Assembly (NCBI GenBank): GCA_013817555.1
Contig: JACDCN010000163.1
Location: forward strand, 1 to 5,394
Length of the DNA stretch: 5,394 nucleotides
Reading direction: 5' to 3'
From: Actinomycetota bacterium
Lineage (GTDB): Bacteria; Actinomycetota; Thermoleophilia; Gaiellales; Gaiellaceae
The notes below the pieces were generated by a model that saw only the letters and a program-made list of their open reading frames with translations, searched no databases and was not told the DNA's origin. This document shows positions 1 through 5,394 of the stretch, piece by piece. Position numbers and translations under genes: made by a program. The stretch's first letter is position 1; every line of letters starts with the position of its first letter.

Positions 1-642
1 CGCTTCCTACGGCTCTGGGACTCGCGCGGACGGCTCCCCTACGACGAGCGGCCACACGACGAGATCAACTGGCGCATGCTCTACGTGCGCCTCACCGAGA
101 TGCACGCCGTCGAGCTCGTAGCGCTCACGCTGTACGAATGGCCGGACGCGAGCTTCGATGTCCATCGCGATCTCGCACGTCATCTCTGGGACGAGGCAAG
201 GCACTCGATGTTCGGCGAGGCGTGGTTCGAGACGCACGGAATCGACTGGCAGACGGTGCCGCACGACCTCAGCTTCGCGTCCTATCCCAACACCGAGCTC
301 GAGCCTAACGAGCGCTATGCGTTGCTCTACGCGGCCGAGCACACGGCGATGCGAAGAGACGGCAAGCGTGCCCAGCACGAAGCCGCGGCTGCGTCCGGCG
401 ATGCGCTGGCAACGCTCTACCAGGACTTCGACTGGGCCGACGAGGTGCTCCACGTCCACCTCGCTCGGCGCGTGCTGCTCGCGCACGTCTACGAGACGAC
501 GAAGGAGCTCGACGAGGCCGCGGATCGGCTCTGGGAAGCGTTCGACCGCATTCCGGAGGCAGACCGAGCGCTTCCGCGTTCAGACTGGTGGGACGAGTTC
601 TACGCCGGCGTTCGGAGTTACTCCACCGTGTCCCCCAGATGA
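1..642 (+). CDS. Ferritin-like di-iron carboxylate protein, C-terminal part (5' end outside window)
   Basis: The frame is open from base 1 to the TGA at 640-642, giving 213 visible residues; the start lies upstream of the window. An ATG at 76 is internal, because the reading frame before it is protein-like (for example LRLWDSRGRLPYDERPHDE). The visible part has the ligand pattern of a ferritin-like four-helix bundle: E38 (MHAVELV), E65-A-R-H68, E113 (YAAEH) and E148-V-L-H151, that is E...ExxH...E...ExxH. Ferritin-like proteins with this pattern bind two metal ions and act in oxidation, oxygen activation or iron handling. I do not recognise the exact subfamily and cannot name a substrate. The protein is probably cytoplasmic, with no membrane segment in the visible part. 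The gene is convergent with the sugar operon and probably unrelated to it. The C-terminus (WWDEFYAGVRSY) is compact and ends normally. Confidence 0.8.
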   Translation, partial: RFLRLWDSRGRLPYDERPHDEINWRMLYVRLTEMHAVELVALTLYEWPDASFDVHRDLARHLWDEARHSMFGEAWFETHGIDWQTVPHDLSFASYPNTELEPNERYALLYAAEHTAMRRDGKRAQHEAAAASGDALATLYQDFDWADEVLHVHLARRVLLAHVYETTKELDEAADRLWEAFDRIPEADRALPRSDWWDEFYAGVRSYSTVSPR

Positions 643-747
643 TTGATCGAGACCCGTGAATCGGCGACCGGTGTCCTAGCCGGTAGCGGCGCGGGTGACG
701 CCGAAGCGCGGGTAGAAGAGCCAGTCGAGCCCGCTTGCGCTTCGCCG

Positions 748-1494
748 CTACTGGGCGTCGAACCAACCGGCGGGCGAGTTCGGAGACGACGCCGTGTCCA
801 CGGACGCCGATCGCCGCCGTGCCCAGCGCGCGCCGTTCGCGAGCACTCGCTTGATCTCGGGCTGGTGGTAGACGGGGAAGGTCTCGTGGCCCGGGCTGAA
901 GTAGAAGATGCGCCCGTTTCCGCGTGTCCAGCAGCAGCCGCTCCGGAACACCTCGCCGCCCGCGAACGAGCTGATGAACACGAGCTCGTCCGGCGGAGGG
1001 ACGTCGAAGTACTCACCGTACATCTCGTGCTCGGGAATCACGATCGCCGGCGGCAGTCCCTCGGCGATCGGGTGCGAGGGCGCGACCGTCCACACGATCT
1101 CGCGCTCGGCGTCGTTACGCCAGCGCAGGCTGCACCGTGTTCCCATCAGGCGGAGAAAGGGCTTCGAGAAGTGGCTCGAGTGCAGGACGAGGAGCCCCAT
1201 GCCGTCCAGTACGTGTTCCACCACCCGGTCTACGACGACGTCGTCCACGTCCTCGTGCGCGCGATGCCCCCACCACGCGAGGACGTCGGTCTCCTCCAGC
1301 ACTTCGCCCGAGAGGTCGTGGTCGGGAGCTTCGAGGGTGGCGGTGCGAACGAGGGCGTTCTCTCCGAGCTCGGCGCGAAGCCCGGCCGCGATCGCCTCGT
1401 GGATCCCGTCCGGGTAGATCCGCTTCGCCTCGGGCTTCTCCTGTTCGAGGCCCTCACCCCAGACGGTCACCTTCAGCAGAGCACCGGCGGTCAC
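748..1494 (-). CDS. ThuA-family protein (trehalose-utilization type)
   Basis: The protein has 248 residues, a usual length for ThuA. Starting from GTG at 1494-1492 it shows the family's conserved blocks in order: VTVWGE (9-14), YPDGIHEAIAAGL (27-39), WWGHRAHEDV (74-83), LHSSHFSKPF (104-113), RWR (124-126), PSHPIAEGLP (139-148), EHEMYGEYFDVP (155-166), and SPGHETFPVYHQPEIKRV (200-217). ThuA proteins have a class I glutamine-amidotransferase-like fold and are tied to oxidative disaccharide use: rhizobial ThuA/ThuB assimilate trehalose and related sugars through 3-keto derivatives. The exact reaction here is inferred, not shown. The start overlaps the upstream stop as GTGA. The Shine-Dalgarno is weak (only a purine-poor GCGTCGAG upstream), which fits translation by coupling. 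The frame is open far upstream (to about 2301), but that part lies over the TIM-barrel gene and looks non-protein-like. The last ~23 residues, Arg/Ser-rich then AGWFDAQ, are outside the conserved fold. No signal peptide is seen. Confidence 0.88.
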   Translation of the reverse strand: MTAGALLKVTVWGEGLEQEKPEAKRIYPDGIHEAIAAGLRAELGENALVRTATLEAPDHDLSGEVLEETDVLAWWGHRAHEDVDDVVVDRVVEHVLDGMGLLVLHSSHFSKPFLRLMGTRCSLRWRNDAEREIVWTVAPSHPIAEGLPPAIVIPEHEMYGEYFDVPPPDELVFISSFAGGEVFRSGCCWTRGNGRIFYFSPGHETFPVYHQPEIKRVLANGARWARRRSASVDTASSPNSPAGWFDAQ

Positions 1495-3137
1495 GAAACG
1501 CTCGACGCTTCGCGGCTCTCGGCCCGCGCGGGTAGCTCTTGGACCCGGCGGCGCACGGCTGGAACGTGGTCGAGCGGCATGTGCTCCGTGATGAGATCGA
1601 GATCGGGCCGACGGGTGCGCAGGAATTCGAGGTAAGGCCGCTGTGAGAACGCGCCGGTGCCGAACTCGGGCGTTCCCGCCTGCGCGCCGTCCGGGGACAC
1701 GTCCTTGAGATGGGCGAGCACGAAGCGGGGCTCGAACCGATCGAGCAGCTCTCCAGTCGCGCGCTCCTGGACAGGCACGAGCTCGCTCGAGAGATAGTTG
1801 TAAGGGTCGCAGACGACCTGCAGATACTGCGTCGGAAAAAGACCGAGCAAGCCGGTCAGCTGGCCCTGTGTCTTCAGAACATTTCCGACGTACGTCTCGA
1901 GGGCGAGGATCACGCCCTGCTCCTCCGCCACGGGAAGAAGTGTCTCGAGCGCGTCGTACAGGAGCCCCCACGCGTCCTTGCTCGAGTTCTTGGGCGTGTC
2001 GGTCCAGTCGCCGTGAGAGCTCATGGTCCCCGTCTCGGTGGCCACGACGAAGGAGCCGAACGCCGGAGCGATCTCGAGACATCGGCGAACGTGCTCGACA
2101 TTCGCACGCCGGACCTCCGGATCCGGCACAACCAGGTTGCGATAGCCACCGAGCGCCGGGATGCCGAGGCCGCGCTCCGCCAACAGTGCTCTCCCTGCCT
2201 CGGCGCGAGCGGCATCTTCGAGACACGCGTCCAAGAGCGGCCCCATGAGCTGCACCGACTCGAGGCCGAGGCCGGCGAACGTCTCCGCCAGCTGCTCCCA
2301 CTCGCCCTCGCGGAAGTCGGTCGAGAAGGCGCCGAGTCGCGGCCAGCGAGCCGTCCCCTCGAATCCGGGGAACACCGAGCGCGTGAAGCTCAGATCACGT
2401 GCTACGAGCGGCGGCGGGGCCGGCGGCGTCTCGAGGGTGAGCCAGCCGTCGTATCCGATCTCGGAAAGCGCGAGTGCGCTCTCGGCGAAGTCGACTCGCC
2501 CGGTGCCCGGCCGGCAGTCCCCGGTCCGGACGCGGGTGTCCTTGACGTGGACGCGAGTGACGAGCTCACCCAGCGCGCGGATCTCGGTCGGGCCGTCCAG
2601 ACCTTTGTGGGCGAGCGGGTTGGCGAGATCGAAGTAGCAGCCGAACGCCGTCGAGCCAGCGCGGGAAGCGATCGACGCGATGCGATCGGCGGGCAGCGAT
2701 CCTTCGAAGCAAAGGACTACTCCCCGCTCGGCCGCCTCCGGGCAGATCGCCTGGAACGCGGCGACGGCCCGATCGTCGTCGGCGTCGCTGACCAGCTCGG
2801 CTCGCAGGAAGAACGGAATCAGGATGGCTTCGGTGCCGAGCTCACGCGCCCACGCGATCGCGTGTTGGACGTCGGCACGCGCCTGGCTCGACACCTCGGG
2901 GCTCGCATCGGCGATCCCGCCTACCTCGTTGTGCTCACCCAGCACGAGCGCGGGAATCTCGAGCCCTGAGACCTCCCTGGCCCGGCGCAGACGTTCGAGC
3001 CGTCCGCCGGACGACGCGTGGAGGTCGTCCCGGCTCACGACGACCTCGACCCCCGCAAAGCCGGCTCGTTGCGCCCGTGCGAACACCTCCTCGTCGTCGC
3101 GACCCCCGATCACCACGTCCATCACCGCGGCCCTCAC
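1491..3137 (-). CDS. Tandem double TIM-barrel sugar isomerase/epimerase-like protein (two fused AP_endonuc_2-type domains)
   Basis: The protein has 548 residues, about twice the length of a normal sugar phosphate isomerase/epimerase (xylose-isomerase-like TIM barrel), because it holds two complete domains. Barrel 1 (about 1-258) has the metal-ligand set E145 (CFEGS), D170 (YFDLANPL), H197 (RVHVKD) and E236 (LTLETP). Barrel 2 (about 265-535) has E414 (ALETY), D444 (VCDPYNY), H476 (AHLKD) and E518 (ITEHM). Both sets are intact, so both sites should bind a divalent metal. A Pro-rich stretch (238-243) near the end of barrel 1 precedes the link. Family members isomerise or epimerise sugars, and some eliminate or hydrate 3-keto-sugars; which applies here is not readable. 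The GTG start at 3137 has GGAGGT five bases upstream and overlaps the oxidoreductase stop as GTGA; an ATG at 3122 is the alternative. The stop overlaps the ThuA start. The barrels differ clearly from each other, so this is not a recent duplication. Confidence 0.9.
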   Translation of the reverse strand: MRAAVMDVVIGGRDDEEVFARAQRAGFAGVEVVVSRDDLHASSGGRLERLRRAREVSGLEIPALVLGEHNEVGGIADASPEVSSQARADVQHAIAWARELGTEAILIPFFLRAELVSDADDDRAVAAFQAICPEAAERGVVLCFEGSLPADRIASIASRAGSTAFGCYFDLANPLAHKGLDGPTEIRALGELVTRVHVKDTRVRTGDCRPGTGRVDFAESALALSEIGYDGWLTLETPPAPPPLVARDLSFTRSVFPGFEGTARWPRLGAFSTDFREGEWEQLAETFAGLGLESVQLMGPLLDACLEDAARAEAGRALLAERGLGIPALGGYRNLVVPDPEVRRANVEHVRRCLEIAPAFGSFVVATETGTMSSHGDWTDTPKNSSKDAWGLLYDALETLLPVAEEQGVILALETYVGNVLKTQGQLTGLLGLFPTQYLQVVCDPYNYLSSELVPVQERATGELLDRFEPRFVLAHLKDVSPDGAQAGTPEFGTGAFSQRPYLEFLRTRRPDLDLITEHMPLDHVPAVRRRVQELPARAESREASSVS

Positions 3138-4162
3138 CGGTCACCTCCGGCAAGCGCCTGCTCCCGCTCGAGCGCGACGGGGCGACCGTCGTCCTCTGCC
3201 GACAGGCAGGCGGCGAGGGTCAGCTCGAGCGAGAGCAGGTTGTGGCGAGCCGAGTTGTACGGCTCACGCTTTTCCACGATCGCCGTGACGAGCTCGCCCA
3301 TGGCCCCGGCGAACCCGTTGGTATGCCAGGAGCCGTCGAGCTGGAAACGTGTGGTCGTGCCGCCGCGCTCGAGCTCGAGCTCCTCCTCGCCGGGCACAGG
3401 GCCGGACCCGAGGACGGCGCCCCGGATCGTCCCCTCGGAGCCGTGAACCCAGAACAGCTTGCGGGGTCTCGACGTCTCAGCCGAGCCGACACCCCGGATC
3501 AACGCGCTCGAGCCGTCTTCGTAGTCGATCGCCGCCCAGGCACCCCACGGTGCGCTGCTCTCGACCGGCTGGTTCGGCGTTCGGTACTCGCGCGCCCGAA
3601 CGGCCGTGGCGGTCTTCCCCTCGAGCCAGCAGCGGGTGATGTCGAACCAGTGGACCGAGTAGTCGTAGAGGACGAGGTGCTCGATCTCGTCGAAGACCGT
3701 GCCCATCGTGAAGCGGTAGTTGTGGTGATACAGATGGGTGACGGCGACGACATCGCCGATGACACCTTGTTCGATGAGCTTGGTCGCCGCGCGCCACGCC
3801 GGCGCCCAGCGCCCGTTCTGGTTGACCGCGACCGTGAGTCCCGAGCGCTCGCCCTCCTCGACGAGCTTGCGAGCCGTCGCGAGATCGGGCGCGAAAGGCT
3901 TTTGTGCGAGCACGTGCTTGCCCGCCGCCAGCGCCTGTCGGACGAGCGCGGGTCGTACGTCGGGGTGCGTCGCGACGTCCACGATCTCGATCTCTGGATG
4001 GCCCAGAAGCTCGTCGAGCTCTCCGAAGACCGTCTCGACCCCGAACTGCTCGCGGATCCCGGCCGTTGCCTCCGGCCGCACGTCGTAGACGCCGACCACG
4101 CGCTGCCCGTAGCGCTCGTACCCGGGGAGATGGGCGGTCCTGACGATTTCGCCGCACCCCAC
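3134..4162 (-). CDS. Gfo/Idh/MocA family NAD(P)-dependent sugar oxidoreductase (N-terminus extends further; start unclear)
   Basis: This frame runs from the first standard start codon, GTG at 4162-4160, to TGA at 3136-3134 and gives 342 residues. It has the N-terminal NAD(P)-binding Rossmann domain followed by the family's C-terminal alpha/beta substrate domain. Visible marks (numbered from this GTG) are GCGEIVRTAHLPGY (2-15), GVYDVRPEA (24-32), AGKHVLAQKPF (80-90) with the catalytic Lys88 of the family's EKP motif (here QKP), and SVHWFDITR (169-177) with the active-site Asp/His region. Such enzymes oxidise or reduce a hydroxyl on sugars, inositols or glycosides with NAD(P). The GTG cannot be the natural start: it cuts off beta-strand 1 (GIGIV) and splits the GxGxxG loop. 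Protein-like sequence continues upstream in frame to about 4237 but has no ATG, GTG or TTG (see the separate entry). The 3' end overlaps the double-barrel gene as GTGA, so it is the first gene of that operon. Confidence 0.88.
   Translation of the reverse strand: MGCGEIVRTAHLPGYERYGQRVVGVYDVRPEATAGIREQFGVETVFGELDELLGHPEIEIVDVATHPDVRPALVRQALAAGKHVLAQKPFAPDLATARKLVEEGERSGLTVAVNQNGRWAPAWRAATKLIEQGVIGDVVAVTHLYHHNYRFTMGTVFDEIEHLVLYDYSVHWFDITRCWLEGKTATAVRAREYRTPNQPVESSAPWGAWAAIDYEDGSSALIRGVGSAETSRPRKLFWVHGSEGTIRGAVLGSGPVPGEEELELERGGTTTRFQLDGSWHTNGFAGAMGELVTAIVEKREPYNSARHNLLSLELTLAACLSAEDDGRPVALEREQALAGGDR
3143..3148 (-). promoter_or_regulatory. Strong Shine-Dalgarno (GGAGGT) of the double-barrel gene
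   Basis: GGAGGT on the - strand lies five bases before the GTG at 3137 and within the last codons of the oxidoreductase gene. It is the clearest ribosome-binding site in the window. It favours GTG 3137 over the in-frame ATG at 3122, which would be 20 bases away. Confidence 0.7.
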
Positions 4163-4237
4163 GATGCCGATACCTGGACGATAGCCCTCCGGGAACGACG
4201 GCCGGTAGTCGAGCTCAGTCTCGAGTTTGATGCGAAC
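4163..4237 (-). other. Missing N-terminal coding part of the Gfo/Idh/MocA gene, without a standard start codon
   Basis: In frame with the oxidoreductase, these bases read V-R-I-K-L-E-T-E-L-D-Y-R-P-S-F-P-E-G, then YRPGIGI, leading straight into VGCGEIV. The last part is the first beta-strand of the Rossmann fold, and an N-terminal tail ending in Pro/Gly before IGIVGCG is usual for this family, so I judge it to be translated. Between the in-frame TAG at 4279-4277 and 4163 there is no ATG, GTG, TTG or CTG. A purine-rich GGAGAG at 4248-4243 lies five bases before a GTT codon (4237-4235) and eleven before an ATC codon (4231-4229); either could be a rare or mutated start. Alternatively a one-base error may have moved an ATG (4272 or 4262) out of frame. 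Confidence 0.55.
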
Positions 4238-4275
4238 CGGAGCTCTCCACGACGCCGACCATGATTTGTCATTGA

Positions 4276-4281
4276 TCTATA
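4276..4281 (-). promoter_or_regulatory. Possible -10 box (TATAGA) for the oxidoreductase operon
   Basis: TATAGA on the - strand (4281-4276) matches the bacterial -10 consensus well. It lies in a clearly AT-rich island (about 4260-4286) inside otherwise GC-rich DNA, just before the oxidoreductase operon. Transcription would begin near 4269, leaving a leader of about 30 bases to the likely translation start near 4237-4231. No good -35 hexamer is seen at the expected distance (the sequence there is AGGCAA), so an activator or a weak promoter would be needed. Confidence 0.35.
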
Positions 4282-4284
4282 GCA

Positions 4285-4300
4285 AAGGCGCGTGCGCCTT
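4285..4300. promoter_or_regulatory. Perfect inverted repeat (7+2+7): candidate operator or weak terminator
   Basis: AAGGCGC-GT-GCGCCTT is a perfect 7-base inverted repeat with a 2-base centre. It starts 10 bases beyond the stop of the hydroxyacid dehydrogenase gene and ends 3 bases before the TATAGA box of the next gene. As a protein-binding site it would sit between the -35 and -10 positions, the usual place for a repressor. As RNA on the - strand it can form a 6-bp stem with a CACG loop, but only a short U stretch (UUUGCUAU) follows, so termination would be weak. The two readings are not exclusive. Confidence 0.4.
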
Positions 4301-4309
4301 GCCTCTGCC

Positions 4310-5347
4310 TCACTGACGCTCGACGACCTGCGTTGTGCGCACGTATCTGGTCGCGACCGCTGGATCCGCTATCTGGAGTCGACGCGGCGGCAGCCCCTTG
4401 ACGATCGCCTCGAGGTCGTCGACGATGCGCCGCCCGATCTCCCACAGCGCTTCCTGTACGAGCCCTGCGCGGTGCGGCGAGAGCACCACTCCCGGCGCCG
4501 TCCGGATCGGATGCTCCGGGTCGAGCGGCTCTTCAGGAAACACGTCGATCGCCGCGCGGAAACGGCCGTCGAGCACGAGCTCCGTCAACGCCTCGAAGTC
4601 GACGACATGAGCCCGGCTCACGAGGACGAGCACCGCGTCGGGCTGCACGAGCTCGAGCAGCTCGCGTGAGAGCAGCGCCCGGTTTTCTGTCGTCGGAGTC
4701 GCGAGGACGAAGATGATGCGCGACGTCTCGAGCAGTCGCTGCAAGGTCGCCGGATTCACCCGCTCGTCTCTCAGATAGGCGTCCGTCAACCACGGATCGC
4801 AGGCGCTGAGCTCGCAGCCGAACGGCTCGATCAGCGCACGCAAGCGGCGGCCGATGTTCCCGAAGCCGACGAAGCCGACCCGCTTGCCGGAAAGCAGAAA
4901 CGTGCCCAGTTTGTCGGCGCTGCTCAGCCAGCTCTCTTGGCCCGCCCGGACCGCTCGATCCTCCGCAACGAGGTCACGGCTGGAGGCGAGCGCGAGCGCA
5001 AGCGCCATCTCCGCAACAGCTTCGGCGAAGGCCGGTGCGGCCGAGAGCACCCGGATACCGCGCTCGAAGCAGCGTCCGTAGTCGAGCTCGGGCGGCCAGC
5101 CACCCGAGACGGTGAGAATTGCCCGAAGGCTCGAAGCCGCGTCCAACACGTCGCCGTAGCGCCAACCTGCCGACACAATGGCGAACGCCTCGGGCAGCGC
5201 ACCCGTGAACTCTTCGAGGGGCATGGGATCGTCGCGCCCCCACACGACCTCGACGAGATCCGTCAGCCTCTTCGCCTCGTCGGCGGAGAAGATGTCGTCC
5301 ATGGAACGGAAGAACGGGTCGACGATGACCTTGGGACGATCAGACAT
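4310..5347 (-). CDS. D-2-hydroxyacid dehydrogenase family protein (phosphoglycerate/glycerate dehydrogenase-like)
   Basis: The protein has 345 residues, normal for the family. It opens and closes with the substrate-binding domain (about 1-105 and 290-345) around an NAD(P)-binding Rossmann domain. The nucleotide motif is GFGNIG (161-166) in VGFVGFGNIGRRLRAL. The catalytic triad of the family is present: Arg245 (VSRAHVVD), Glu273 (DVFPEEPLDPEHP) and His292 (LSPHRAG). The Arg loop reads SRAHVVD instead of the commoner N-x-ARG-x-VD, which marks a subfamily but keeps the catalytic Arg. Members interconvert 2-keto acids and D-2-hydroxyacids such as glycerate/hydroxypyruvate; the substrate here cannot be named. 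ATG 5347 is the first in-frame start after a TAA at 5377-5375 and has AGGGGG eight bases upstream. It is in the same direction as the sugar operon, but an intergenic stretch with its own promoter-like box follows, so it may be a separate transcript. Cytoplasmic. Confidence 0.9.
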   Translation of the reverse strand: MSDRPKVIVDPFFRSMDDIFSADEAKRLTDLVEVVWGRDDPMPLEEFTGALPEAFAIVSAGWRYGDVLDAASSLRAILTVSGGWPPELDYGRCFERGIRVLSAAPAFAEAVAEMALALALASSRDLVAEDRAVRAGQESWLSSADKLGTFLLSGKRVGFVGFGNIGRRLRALIEPFGCELSACDPWLTDAYLRDERVNPATLQRLLETSRIIFVLATPTTENRALLSRELLELVQPDAVLVLVSRAHVVDFEALTELVLDGRFRAAIDVFPEEPLDPEHPIRTAPGVVLSPHRAGLVQEALWEIGRRIVDDLEAIVKGLPPRRLQIADPAVATRYVRTTQVVERQ

Positions 5348-5355
5348 GTCACGGG

Positions 5356-5361
5356 CCCCCT
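5356..5361 (-). promoter_or_regulatory. Shine-Dalgarno (AGGGGG) of the hydroxyacid dehydrogenase gene
   Basis: AGGGGG on the - strand (5361-5356) lies eight bases before ATG 5347, a normal spacing. It supports this start, together with the in-frame stop at 5377-5375. The remaining upstream bases to the window edge include an A-rich run (GTAAAAAG) but no promoter I can support. Confidence 0.5.
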
Positions 5362-5394
5362 GAATCCGGTCTTTTTACGTTCGTCAGGACCGAC

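Noticed and set aside
667..684. Hairpin ACCGG-8-CCGGT between the convergent genes as a terminator
   Set aside because: The stem is only 5 bp, the loop is 8 bases and no T run follows on either strand. Such short pairs are common in GC-rich DNA.
643..1635. A + strand frame after the ferritin-like gene (about 330 codons)
   Set aside because: It is antisense to ThuA and to the end of the double-barrel gene, has no motif and has no convincing start.
1495..2301. Upstream in-frame extension of the ThuA gene, which would give a 517-residue protein
   Set aside because: The extension lies wholly over the double-barrel gene, is very rich in Arg and has no motif. The GTG at 1494 fits both the family N-terminus and the GTGA overlap.
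1710..2969. A long + strand frame (about 419 codons) antisense to the double-barrel gene
   Set aside because: It has no recognisable motifs and is Arg/Glu/Ala-rich, as expected from a mirror of GC-rich coding DNA. The opposite strand carries two complete barrels with all ligand residues.
3120..3122. ATG as the start of the double-barrel protein
   Set aside because: GTG 3137 has an ideal GGAGGT at five bases and the GTGA overlap; ATG 3122 has neither. The difference is only five residues.
3362..3385. Repeated GAGCTC units resembling a short tandem repeat
   Set aside because: It simply encodes an acidic ELELE stretch of the oxidoreductase with the preferred GAG and CTC codons.
3077..4264. A long + strand frame (about 395 codons) antisense to the oxidoreductase
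   Set aside because: It has the composition of a shadow frame and no family motifs. The - strand has clear Gfo/Idh/MocA motifs throughout.
4260..4272. ATG codons at 4272 and 4262 as the oxidoreductase start
   Set aside because: Both are in other frames: the first runs into an Arg/Ser-rich shadow frame, and the second stops after 15 codons. They would work only if a one-base error exists, which is noted as a possibility in the findings.
5367..5392. Inverted repeat CGGTC...GACCG upstream of the hydroxyacid dehydrogenase
   Set aside because: The arms are only 5 bases, with a 16-base spacer, at the window edge. This is well within chance.

Overview
This is a GC-rich stretch (roughly two thirds G+C by eye) of bacterial DNA. 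GTG start codons, codons that strongly prefer G or C in third position, GTGA stop/start overlaps and long spurious antisense reading frames are all typical of a high-GC bacterium. A soil actinobacterium is plausible from the protein flavour, but nothing in the window proves the phylum. There are no RNA genes, CRISPR arrays, insertion sequences or signs of recent transfer.

Layout. Bases 1-642 (+ strand) hold the 3' part of a ferritin-like di-iron protein whose start lies outside the window. A short convergent gap (643-747) follows, with no clear terminator. The rest is read on the - strand, from right to left: a D-2-hydroxyacid dehydrogenase (5347-4310); an AT-rich intergenic stretch with a perfect inverted repeat next to a TATAGA box (4300-4276); a Gfo/Idh/MocA NAD(P)-dependent sugar oxidoreductase (about 4237 or 4162 to 3134); one polypeptide made of two tandem sugar-isomerase/epimerase TIM barrels (3137-1491); and a ThuA-family protein (1494-748). 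The last three genes are joined by two identical 4-base GTGA overlaps, so they are almost certainly one translationally coupled operon.

How they may work together. ThuA, Gfo/Idh oxidoreductases and xylose-isomerase-like TIM barrels occur together in oxidative sugar pathways. Examples are the rhizobial thu genes, which form 3-keto derivatives of disaccharides, and the pathways in which a Gfo/Idh enzyme makes a 3-keto-glycoside that TIM-barrel metalloenzymes then cleave by beta-elimination and hydration. The best reading is a small catabolic module for a glycoside, anhydrosugar or polyol. The fused double barrel could carry two successive metal-dependent steps on one chain. The substrate cannot be read from the sequence, and no transporter, kinase or regulator is inside the window. 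The hydroxyacid dehydrogenase may belong to the same module or be an independent upstream gene.

Most worth a second look: the double-barrel fusion with both metal sites intact; the lack of any ATG, GTG or TTG start in front of the complete Rossmann fold of the oxidoreductase; and the palindrome/-10 arrangement ahead of that gene.
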